DNA of 7,271 nucleotides, taken from assembly GCA_016195205.1 (NCBI GenBank), contig JACQAB010000090.1, forward strand, positions 1 through 7,271, read 5' to 3'. This document shows, in pieces, positions 1 through 5,457 of the stretch. The notes under the pieces were generated by a model. That model saw only the letters and a program-made list of their open reading frames with translations, searched no databases and was not told the DNA's origin. The translations under genes were made by a program, and so were the position numbers. Source of the stretch: Pseudomonadota bacterium. Lineage in GTDB: Bacteria > Pseudomonadota > Alphaproteobacteria > UBA9219 > RGZA01. How positions within the stretch are numbered: position 1 is the stretch's first letter; each line of letters opens with the position of its first letter.

Positions 1-320
1 GCTGTTAAAGCGACATCAAAACCATAAACATGCCCGAGGCCGGGTTCGATATAACCCGGATCGATGACATCTGGAACATCGTCCTCATCGTTATCGCCAT
101 CATTCGTCCAGCCATCCGAACCGTCATCGCGTTCGGCTTTGCATTGATCCAGCGTATGAAGGAACGCTTTCATGGAAGAAGTTTCTTCCATGGTTTTGGC
201 AAGTTCTGAAGGGATGCGGCCCCAGCGGATGTAATGGCTGAAAGCCAACCGATGGGCTTTGCTGTAAATTTCCAGCCGGCCTTGATTGATTTCTTCGAGC
301 GTCATTCTTCCCGGATGCAT
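1..320 (-). CDS. Hypothetical protein, partial (C-terminus beyond left edge)
   Basis: The minus-strand frame is open from an upstream stop at 339-341 to the window edge. It gives 106 residues from the ATG at 318-320, and the C-terminus is missing. I do not recognise the family. Residues 6-60 look like a soluble, mostly helical segment (MTLEEINQGRLEIYSKAHRL and following). Residues 65-87 are very acidic. Within them D76, D78, D80, D84 and D87 fall at positions 1, 3, 5, 9 and 12 of an EF-hand or thrombospondin-type-3-like calcium loop. No signal peptide or membrane segment is visible. The start is uncertain: ATG 318-320 is the first in frame, and ATG 303-305 (M6) is an alternative with GGGAAG almost touching it. 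An overlapping frame (348-124) also encodes 74 residues, but its product is rich in Pro, Gln, Arg and Ser and looks less protein-like. The gene lies 83 bp downstream of tlyA on the same strand and may be cotranscribed with it. Confidence 0.55.
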   Translation of the reverse strand, partial: MHPGRMTLEEINQGRLEIYSKAHRLAFSHYIRWGRIPSELAKTMEETSSMKAFLHTLDQCKAERDDGSDGWTNDGDNDEDDVPDVIDPGYIEPGLGHVYGFDVALT

Positions 321-403
321 CCATCGCAGCCGGCATCCTTAACGCCAAAGCCCGCCTGTTTTCAACGAAACGCTTTGTTACAAATAATTTTCTTAAGCAG
401 GAT

Positions 404-1138
404 CTAAACTTTCTCCGCCGCGATCAAAAACTCCACATTGCCTTCCGCGCCCTGAATGGGGCTGGGCACCAGGCCCAGCACCTTCCATTTCATGTCTTCC
501 GCCAGCCAGGTGGTGATGCTTTCGCATACCTCCTGATGCAGATCGGGGTCGCGCACAATGCCGCCCTTGCCCACGCGCTCGCGGCCCACTTCGAATTGTG
601 GTTTGATCAGCACCACCAGCTTCGTACCCGACGTGGCCAGCGCCAGCGAGGCCGGCAGCACGGTTCTCAACCCAATGAAGCTGGCATCGCACACAATGAT
701 TTTCGGCGGTTCGGGGATCAGTGTCTGAGTCAGGAAGCGCGCATTGGTTTTTTCCATCACCACCACGCGCTGGTTGTTGCGGATTTCCCAGGCCAGCTGG
801 CCATAGCCCACATCCACCGCGTAAACGCGCCGGGCGCCGCGCTTCAGCAGCACGTCGGTGAAGCCGCCGGTGGAGGCGCCGATATCCAGGCCCACCAACC
901 CCTCGGGGCTGATATTAAAGTGGTCCAGCGCATGCGCCAGCTTCAACCCGCCGCGCGAAACATAGCCATGCGACTCGCCTTTTAAACTAAGCGGCACATC
1001 CTCCATCAACAGGGCGCCGGGCTTGTTTACGCGCTTGTCACCGGAGAAAACCTTGCCTGCCATAATGAGCGCCTGCGCCTGGGTGCGCGACGGCGCCAGG
1101 TCCCGTTCCACCATTAATTGATCAAGGCGTTTTTTCAT
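404..1138 (-). CDS. tlyA: TlyA family rRNA (cytidine-2'-O)-methyltransferase
   Basis: This predicted SAM-dependent enzyme methylates the 2'-O of cytidine in rRNA (23S C1920, and in some species also 16S C1409, E. coli numbering). It is 244 residues long. An S4 RNA-binding domain occupies about residues 1-60 (KRLDQLMVERDLAPSRTQAQ), followed by the family motif YVSRGGLKL (59-67). An FtsJ/RrmJ-like methyltransferase domain starts at about residue 80. SAM-binding motif I is DIGASTGGFT (85-94), followed by VDVGYGQL (108-115). The likely catalytic set is K66, D151 (VCDASF), K179 (IKPQFE) and E236 (GNVEF). The protein ends eight residues after E236 and lacks the roughly 30-residue tail of mycobacterial TlyA. 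By family rules this suggests the short type I form acting on 23S rRNA only, which is an inference. Homologues are often labelled hemolysin A, but the rRNA methyltransferase role is better supported. No clear Shine-Dalgarno sequence precedes the ATG. The upstream gap to ispA holds the heptad repeats. Confidence 0.93.
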   Translation of the reverse strand: MKKRLDQLMVERDLAPSRTQAQALIMAGKVFSGDKRVNKPGALLMEDVPLSLKGESHGYVSRGGLKLAHALDHFNISPEGLVGLDIGASTGGFTDVLLKRGARRVYAVDVGYGQLAWEIRNNQRVVVMEKTNARFLTQTLIPEPPKIIVCDASFIGLRTVLPASLALATSGTKLVVLIKPQFEVGRERVGKGGIVRDPDLHQEVCESITTWLAEDMKWKVLGLVPSPIQGAEGNVEFLIAAEKV

Positions 1139-1143
1139 AATTA

Positions 1144-1207
1144 GTGACGAGTGACAAGCGACACGTGACGAGCAAAATTAAACTATGCGGCTGACGTCAC
1201 TTGTCAC
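1144..1207. repeat. Heptad tandem repeat with inverted copies between ispA and tlyA
   Basis: Four 7-bp units stand head to tail at 1144-1171: GTGACGA, GTGACAA, GCGACAC and GTGACGA. Two further units lie in opposite orientation within 1194-1207. The segment 1151-1162 (GTGACAAGCGAC) is the reverse complement of 1196-1207 (GTCACTTGTCAC) at 11 of 12 positions, with 33 bp between the arms. In RNA from the minus strand the single mismatch becomes a G-U pair, so the ispA-tlyA transcript could form a 12-bp stem. There is no U-tract after the stem, so it is not a classic intrinsic terminator. It resembles dispersed intergenic palindromic repeats of the REP type, but I cannot see copies elsewhere. It could stabilise or process mRNA between the two genes. 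Confidence 0.7.
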
Positions 1208-1211
1208 CTTC

Positions 1212-2111
1212 TTAAAAATCGCGTTCCACCACGAAGCGCGCGACCTGTTCCAGGTTTTTGGCGCGGCCTTCAAAAATGCCCAAATGGCGCACCGCCTGAT
1301 CGGCCAGCAGATTGGCCTGTGCCCGGGCACGCTCATGTCCCAGGATGGAAACGAAAGTGGCCTTGCCAGCTTTTTCGTCACGGCCCACCGATTTGCCGGT
1401 GCGCGCCTCGCTGCCCTCGGCATCCAGCAGATCGTCGATGATCTGGAAAGCCAGGCCCAGATCATGCGCAAAGGCGCGCAGCGCCTGACGCTGCGGCGGC
1501 TGGGCTTTGCCAAGAATGGCGCCCGCCTCGCACGAGAAGGCAATCAGCTCGCCCGTTTTCATGCGCTGCAGCCGGGTAATGGCGCCGATGTCCAGCGGCG
1601 TGGTTTCAGCGATGAGGTCCAGCATCTGCCCGCCCACCATGCCGGTGGAACCCGCCGCCCTGGACAGCGCCGTCACCAGATTGCAGCGCACATTGGGATC
1701 CTCATGCGTTTCGCGGTCGGCCAGAATTTCAAAGGCATAGGTCAGCAGCGCATCGCCCGCCAGAACCGCCGTGGCGTCGTCAAACGCCTTGTGCACGGTG
1801 GGCTTGCCGCGGCGCAGATCGGAATTGTCCATGGCCGGCAGATCGTCATGAATCAGCGAATAGCAATGGATGAACTCCACCGCCGCCGCCGTGCGCGTGG
1901 CCGCTTTATCGGATACCCCGAAAAGCTTTGCTGAACTCATCACCAAAAAGGGCCGCAACCGCTTGCCGCCGCCCAGCGCGCCATAGCGCATGGAATCGAA
2001 CAGCTTTTGTTCGGCCATACCGGTTTCGGGCAAAAGCAAGGCCATCAGCCTTTCCACCTCGGCGGCAGAGTCACTCATGGCAGTTTTAAGTTCCAGGGAA
2101 ATCGAGGGCAT
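1212..2111 (-). CDS. ispA: (2E,6E)-farnesyl diphosphate synthase (polyprenyl synthetase)
   Basis: This cytoplasmic, Mg2+-dependent prenyltransferase is predicted to condense dimethylallyl and geranyl diphosphate with isopentenyl diphosphate. The product, farnesyl diphosphate, feeds undecaprenyl phosphate, quinone side chains and hopanoids or carotenoids. It has 299 residues, the same as E. coli IspA. Visible motifs are GGGKRLRP (47-54), the first aspartate-rich motif HDDLPAMDNSDLRRG (88-102; D89, D90, D95), GGQMLDL (160-166), KTG (185-187) and the second aspartate-rich motif QIIDDLLD (223-230; D226, D227, D230). The DDxxxxD form of the first motif fits bacterial short-chain FPP/GPP synthases. 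The ATG at 2111 lies 6 bp after the xseB stop without an obvious Shine-Dalgarno sequence. M12 (ATG at 2076-2078) is a plausible alternative start. Translational coupling to xseB is likely. In many proteobacteria dxs follows ispA directly, but here the next gene is tlyA. Confidence 0.95.
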   Translation of the reverse strand: MPSISLELKTAMSDSAAEVERLMALLLPETGMAEQKLFDSMRYGALGGGKRLRPFLVMSSAKLFGVSDKAATRTAAAVEFIHCYSLIHDDLPAMDNSDLRRGKPTVHKAFDDATAVLAGDALLTYAFEILADRETHEDPNVRCNLVTALSRAAGSTGMVGGQMLDLIAETTPLDIGAITRLQRMKTGELIAFSCEAGAILGKAQPPQRQALRAFAHDLGLAFQIIDDLLDAEGSEARTGKSVGRDEKAGKATFVSILGHERARAQANLLADQAVRHLGIFEGRAKNLEQVARFVVERDF

Positions 2112-2117
2112 GAGGGC

Positions 2118-2375
2118 CTAATTCTGGTCGGCGGGCTGCAGGGAAACACTGCCGTCTTCGGCAAGGACGATTTTTTCAACTTTCAGCTGCGCCTCGCGCA
2201 GCTTGGTTTCGCAATGGCGCTTCAGCGCCGCGCCACGCTCATACGCCGCCACGGCTTCGTCCAGGCGGATTTTTCCGTCTTCCAGGTTGCGCACGATTTT
2301 TTCAAGCTCGGCCAAAGCTTCTTCAAAGCTGAGCGCGGAAAGATTGGGGGCGGAAGCGGCAGGGGCTTTGGTCAT
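2118..2375 (-). CDS. xseB: Exodeoxyribonuclease VII small subunit
   Basis: XseB is the small helical subunit of exonuclease VII. Several copies bind the XseA catalytic subunit, and the complex degrades single-stranded DNA from either end into oligonucleotides. The 85-residue length is typical. The family core is visible at about residues 16-70: LSFEEALAELEKIVRNLEDG (15-34), then LDEAVAAYERGAALKRHCE and a further charged helix, KLREAQLKVEKI. The N-terminal Ala/Pro-rich segment and the short C-terminal tail are poorly conserved in the family. No xseA lies in the window, which is usual because the two subunits are often unlinked. The stop is 6 bp from the ispA start, the classic xseB-ispA arrangement. 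A 44-bp gap separates it from the upstream HDAC-like gene. The start codon has no strong Shine-Dalgarno sequence. Confidence 0.93.
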   Translation of the reverse strand: MTKAPAASAPNLSALSFEEALAELEKIVRNLEDGKIRLDEAVAAYERGAALKRHCETKLREAQLKVEKIVLAEDGSVSLQPADQN

Positions 2376-2419
2376 GAGGGAAGCTGTTCATAGCTGAAAC
2401 GGCGGGTTTTTTCAATCAC

Positions 2420-3358
2420 TCAAACCCCCGCCAGAGCCGCCACATGCACCCGTGCGCAGGCGGCCAAGGCGTCCAGATTATAGCCGCCCTCAAGGAAGGA
2501 AACGATACGTCCATCAGCGTGGCGCGCGGCGATTTTCATCAGCCCCTGCGTGACCCAGCCAAAATCCTCCTCGCGCAGCTGGACCTGCGCGAGCGGGTCG
2601 GAATGATGCGCATCAAACCCCGCTGAGATGATCAGGAACTGGGGGGCAAATTTCTCCAGCGCCGGAAAAATCACCTTGTCATAGGCGTGATGAAAGCTTT
2701 TCGAACCCGACATCGCTTCCAGCGGTACATTCACCACGTTCCTTTTGTCGGTTTCGTGTGGCGAGCCGGTGCCTGGATAAAAAGGATATTGATGCGACGA
2801 GGCATAAAACAGGCGCGCATCTTTCTCGGCCACATGCTGCGTGCCGTTGCCGTGATGCACATCGAAATCCACCACGGCTACGCGCGCAAGATGGTGACGT
2901 TCCAGCAAATGCCGGGCGGCGATCGCCGCATTATTAAAAACGCAAAAACCCATGGCATGTCCGGCCTCGGCATGGTGCCCTGGCGGGCGCACGGCGCAAA
3001 AAGCGTTTTGCAGCTTGCCTTCCATCACCGCGTTTGCAGCGGCAAGTCCCGCGCCCGCAGCGCGGTGCGCGGCATCCTCGCTGGCATCGTTGATCAGCGT
3101 GTCGGGATCCAGCGCCAGGGGGTGTTCTTGCGCGTCGGCAAAAGCTTCTTCAAGTTCCGTCACGTAATCCAGGGTGTGCACCAGGAACAGGTCGGCCTCA
3201 GTGGCGCGGGGAGCCTCAAAGCGCGGCAGCGCCCCCAGCTTCCCTTCCGACAGCCCTTTCAGCACGGCGGCCAGACGCGCGGGCTGCTCGGGGTGGCCGG
3301 GGCCGGGGTCGTGCTTCAGGCAGGAAGGGTGGGTCCAAATACCCGTTTTTTCAGCCAT
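2420..3358 (-). CDS. Histone deacetylase family protein (class II/acetylpolyamine amidohydrolase-like)
   Basis: This zinc-dependent deacetylase of the arginase/deacetylase fold has 312 residues, a normal length for bacterial members. Visible landmarks are HPEQPARL near the N-terminus (22-29), VRPPGHHAE (123-131; H128 and H129 as the catalytic His pair), GFCVFNNAA (137-145), VVDFDVHHGNGT (162-173; Zn ligands D166 and H168), SSHQYPFYPGTG (187-198), SAGFDAHHSDPL (245-256; Zn ligand D249) and EGGYN (290-294; transition-state tyrosine Y293). All residues expected for catalysis are present, so it should be active. The substrate cannot be read from sequence. Bacterial relatives act on acetylated polyamines, acetyl-lysine proteins or other small acetylamides. 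It is the first gene of the minus-strand group, upstream of xseB, and is divergent from the suf operon across a 140-bp promoter region. No clear ribosome binding site is seen; the ATG lies 4 bp from a 12-bp palindrome. Confidence 0.92.
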   Translation of the reverse strand: MAEKTGIWTHPSCLKHDPGPGHPEQPARLAAVLKGLSEGKLGALPRFEAPRATEADLFLVHTLDYVTELEEAFADAQEHPLALDPDTLINDASEDAAHRAAGAGLAAANAVMEGKLQNAFCAVRPPGHHAEAGHAMGFCVFNNAAIAARHLLERHHLARVAVVDFDVHHGNGTQHVAEKDARLFYASSHQYPFYPGTGSPHETDKRNVVNVPLEAMSGSKSFHHAYDKVIFPALEKFAPQFLIISAGFDAHHSDPLAQVQLREEDFGWVTQGLMKIAARHADGRIVSFLEGGYNLDALAACARVHVAALAGV

Positions 3359-3362
3359 GGGT

Positions 3363-3374
3363 GAAGCATGCTTC
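3363..3374. repeat. Perfect 12-bp palindrome next to the HDAC-like gene start
   Basis: GAAGCATGCTTC is identical to its reverse complement and ends 4 bp before the start codon of the deacetylase gene on the minus strand. It occupies the place where a Shine-Dalgarno sequence would be expected. It may be a protein-binding site or chance; with no loop it would make a poor RNA hairpin. Confidence 0.4.
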
Positions 3375-3424
3375 TATCGGCTTGTTTTGGCTATTTTTTG
3401 TTATTGCCCTTGAAGACGTGAGAC

Positions 3425-3430
3425 CTTATA
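3425..3430 (-). promoter_or_regulatory. Candidate -10 element for the HDAC-xseB-ispA group
   Basis: On the minus strand the six bases read TATAAG, five of six matching the sigma70 -10 consensus, about 67 bp upstream of the HDAC start. No convincing -35 stands at the right distance; a TTGGCA at 3437-3442 is only 6 bp away. The call is weak and rests on this one hexamer plus its position in the divergent intergenic region. Confidence 0.25.
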
Positions 3431-3473
3431 ACCCACTGCCAATGCTTGCTTTTCAGGCAAAACTTGTATTAAC

Positions 3474-3490
3474 TGTACTAATTTAGTACA
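3474..3490. promoter_or_regulatory. Palindromic operator candidate for the Rrf2/SUF regulator
   Basis: TGTACTAATTTAGTACA is a perfect inverted repeat with 8-bp arms around one central T, ending 8 bp before the regulator's ATG. Rrf2-family regulators bind as dimers to AT-rich palindromes and commonly repress their own operon. A poor but correctly spaced promoter can be drawn around it: TTGTAT (3464-3469) as -35, 17 bp, then TACATA (3487-3492) as -10. In that model the palindrome fills the spacer and a bound dimer would block RNA polymerase. The palindrome is seen directly; its role is inferred. Confidence 0.6.
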
Positions 3491-3498
3491 TATTAAAC

Positions 3499-3954
3499 AT
3501 GCTCAAACTCAGCAAATTGACCGACTACGCCGTGGTGCTGCTCACCCACATCGTGCGCCGCGAAGGGGTTGTGGCCACCGCGCCCAGCCTGTGCGAAGCC
3601 ACGCATCTGCCTCAGCCCACCGTGGCCAAAATTTTGAAGATGCTGGCGCATGGCGGGTTGTTGAACGCCCAGCGCGGCGCCAGCGGCGGCTATGTTCTGG
3701 CGCGCGAAGCCCGGGCCATCAGCATTGCCGAAATCATCACCGTCATGGATGGCCCCATTCACTTGACCGAATGCGCCGACAATGACTCGCACGAATGCCA
3801 GATGAGCAACACCTGCGCCATGCATGGGCGCTGGAATCACGTGAACCACGCGATCCGCACGGCGCTGCAAAATGTTTCACTGTACGACATGGCGCTGGAT
3901 GCGCCGGCCTTTGCACCCAGGCTGGGCGCAAAAGAAACCGCGCTGCGGGAATAG
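3499..3954 (+). CDS. Rrf2 family Fe-S regulator of the SUF system
   Basis: This predicted transcriptional regulator senses Fe-S status through a bound [2Fe-2S] cluster and controls the suf operon that follows. It has 151 residues. The N-terminal winged helix-turn-helix begins with MLKLSKLTDYAVVLL, typical of SUF-type Rrf2 regulators. The recognition region is at about 28-50 (PSLCEATHLPQPTVAKILKM), and the wing is RGASGGYVLAR (59-69). The cluster-ligand region contains C92, C100 and C106 followed by H109, a C-x7-C-x5-C pattern, two residues longer in the first gap than the C-x5-C-x5-C of E. coli IscR. C32 is an extra cysteine near the DNA-binding helix. The start is supported by the family-typical N-terminus, but no Shine-Dalgarno sequence precedes it, so the message may be leaderless or poorly translated. 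The stop lies 12 bp from sufB, indicating one operon. It could be called IscR- or SufR-like; I leave the symbol open because these names mark different subfamilies. Confidence 0.88.
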   Translation: MLKLSKLTDYAVVLLTHIVRREGVVATAPSLCEATHLPQPTVAKILKMLAHGGLLNAQRGASGGYVLAREARAISIAEIITVMDGPIHLTECADNDSHECQMSNTCAMHGRWNHVNHAIRTALQNVSLYDMALDAPAFAPRLGAKETALRE

Positions 3955-3966
3955 CGCGCGAGAGAA

Positions 3967-5457
3967 ATGAACATGGCACAACCGGCTATCGATAGCGGCA
4001 AGGCCCGCACGCTTGAAGAACTTCGCCCCTTTACCGAAGGCGGCTATGCCTATGGCTTTGTCACGCCGATTGAGCAGGAGCGCGCGCCTAAGGGCCTTTC
4101 CGAAGACACGGTGCGCTTTATCTCGACCAAGAAGAATGAGCCGGAATGGCTGCTGGAATGGCGTTTAAAGGCCTTCCGCCATTGGCTGACGATGAAAGAA
4201 CCGAACTGGGCGAAGGTGAACCATCCGCCCATCGATTATCAAAACGCTTATTATTATGCCGCGCCCAAAAATGCGCAGAAGCCGAAAAGCCTGGCGGAGA
4301 TTGATCCGGAACTTCTGCGCACTTACGAAAAACTGGGCATCCCCTTGCGCGAGCAGGAAGCGCTGGCCGGCGTGGAGCCGAAAATCGCCGTGGATGCCGT
4401 GTTCGATTCCGTTTCCGTCGCTACCACCTTCAAAAAGAAGCTGGAAGAGATGGGCGTGATTTTCTGCTCGATCAGCGAGGCGGTGCAAAAGCACCCGGAA
4501 CTGGTGAAGGAATATATGGGTTCGGTGGTTCCCTATTCCGACAATTTCTTCGCCACGCTGAATTCTGCGGTGTTCACCGACGGTTCGTTTGTTTACGTGC
4601 CCAAGGGCGTGCGCTGCCCCATGGAGCTTTCCACCTATTTCCGCATCAACGCCGAAAACACCGGCCAGTTTGAACGCACGCTGATCATCGCCGAGGAAGG
4701 CAGCACTGTGTCGTATTTAGAAGGCTGCACGGCCCCCAAACGCGATGAAAACCAGCTTCATGCCGCGGTGGTCGAGCTGGTGGCCATGGAACGCGCCACC
4801 ATCAAATACTCCACGGTGCAGAACTGGTATCCCGGCGACAAGAACGGCAAGGGCGGCATTTATAACTTCGTCACCAAGCGCGGGGCCTGCCGCGGCGCCT
4901 ATTCGAAAATTTCATGGACGCAGGTGGAAACCGGCAGCGCCATCACCTGGAAATACCCCAGTTGCATTCTGCAGGGTGATTATTCGGTGGGTGAATTTTA
5001 TTCGGTGGCCATCACCAATAATTACCAGCAAGCCGACACCGGCACGAAAATGATTCACATCGGCAAGAATACCCGCAGCACGATTGTGTCAAAAGGTATC
5101 TCCGCCGGGCACGGCCAGCAAACCTATCGCGGGCTCGTGAAAATCATGCCCAAGGCGGAAGGCGCGCGGAACCACACGCGCTGCGACTCTTTGCTGATCG
5201 GTCATGAATGCGGCGCGCACACCATTCCCTATATTGAAAGCCGGCAGCGAAAAGCGAAGCTGGAGCACGAGGCCACCACCTCGAAAATCAGCGAGGATCA
5301 GCTGTTTTATTGCCGCCAGCGGGGCCTTAACGAGGAAGAAGCTGTGGGGCTGATTGTGAATGGCTTCTGCCGCGAAGTGCTGCAGGAACTGCCGATGGAA
5401 TTTGCCGTGGAAGCACAAAAACTATTGGCCGTAAGTCTTGAAGGGAGCGTTGGATAA
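3967..5457 (+). CDS. sufB: Fe-S cluster assembly scaffold protein SufB
   Basis: SufB is the main scaffold of the SUF pathway. With SufC and SufD it forms the SufBC2D complex, where sulfur from SufS (often via SufE or SufU) and iron are built into a nascent cluster in the cytoplasm. The length of 496 residues matches E. coli SufB (495). The helical N-terminal part (about 1-190) leads into the parallel beta-helix core. Conserved stretches include AVFTDGSFVYVPKGVRCPME (201-220), SYLEGCTAP (249-257; C254, matching the sulfur-accepting cysteine), STVQNWYPGD (282-291) and RNHTRCDSLLIGHECGAHTI (401-420; C406, aligning with the essential C405 of E. coli). The C-terminal helices that bind SufC follow LEHEATTSKISEDQLFYC. 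The ATG at 3967 begins MNM. The second ATG at 3973 has GAGAG (3960-3964) at an ideal 8-nt spacing and may be the true start. The stop overlaps the sufC start by one base. Confidence 0.97.
   Translation: MNMAQPAIDSGKARTLEELRPFTEGGYAYGFVTPIEQERAPKGLSEDTVRFISTKKNEPEWLLEWRLKAFRHWLTMKEPNWAKVNHPPIDYQNAYYYAAPKNAQKPKSLAEIDPELLRTYEKLGIPLREQEALAGVEPKIAVDAVFDSVSVATTFKKKLEEMGVIFCSISEAVQKHPELVKEYMGSVVPYSDNFFATLNSAVFTDGSFVYVPKGVRCPMELSTYFRINAENTGQFERTLIIAEEGSTVSYLEGCTAPKRDENQLHAAVVELVAMERATIKYSTVQNWYPGDKNGKGGIYNFVTKRGACRGAYSKISWTQVETGSAITWKYPSCILQGDYSVGEFYSVAITNNYQQADTGTKMIHIGKNTRSTIVSKGISAGHGQQTYRGLVKIMPKAEGARNHTRCDSLLIGHECGAHTIPYIESRQRKAKLEHEATTSKISEDQLFYCRQRGLNEEEAVGLIVNGFCREVLQELPMEFAVEAQKLLAVSLEGSVG
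5441..5447 (+). promoter_or_regulatory. Ribosome binding site of sufC inside sufB
   Basis: AAGGGAG stands 9 nt before the sufC ATG, within the last codons of sufB. It is the clearest Shine-Dalgarno sequence in the window and fits translation coupled through the TAATG stop-start overlap. Confidence 0.65.

Noticed and set aside
124..348. 74-residue minus-strand frame overlapping the left-edge gene
   Set aside because: It covers the same DNA as the open frame at 320-1, but its product looks compositionally random and it stops at 124, whereas the other frame continues to the edge with a protein-like composition. Either could be wrong, but the longer one is favoured.
340..403. Possible terminator after tlyA
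   Set aside because: The only pairing found (around the AACAAAGCG / CGTTTCGTT area) is short, has a mismatch and lacks a following U-tract.
536..985. 149-residue plus-strand frame opposite tlyA
   Set aside because: It is a His/Gln/Ala-rich shadow of tlyA.
1185..1934. 249-residue open frame on the plus strand opposite ispA
   Set aside because: It is antisense to ispA, which has both aspartate-rich motifs. The composition is typical of a complementary-frame shadow.
2397..2412. Terminator-like AAAC-GGCGG-GTTT stem with a T-run on the plus strand
   Set aside because: The stem is only 4 bp and no plus-strand gene ends here. On the transcribed minus strand the T-run becomes an A-run before the stem, so it would not terminate the HDAC transcript.
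2687..3364. 225-residue open frame on the plus strand opposite the deacetylase gene
   Set aside because: It is antisense to a gene with every catalytic motif of the HDAC family, and no family features are seen in the product.
3446..3460. Inverted repeat TTGC...GCAA in the divergent promoter region
   Set aside because: The arms are only 4 bp and easily occur by chance; the 17-bp palindrome nearby is much stronger.
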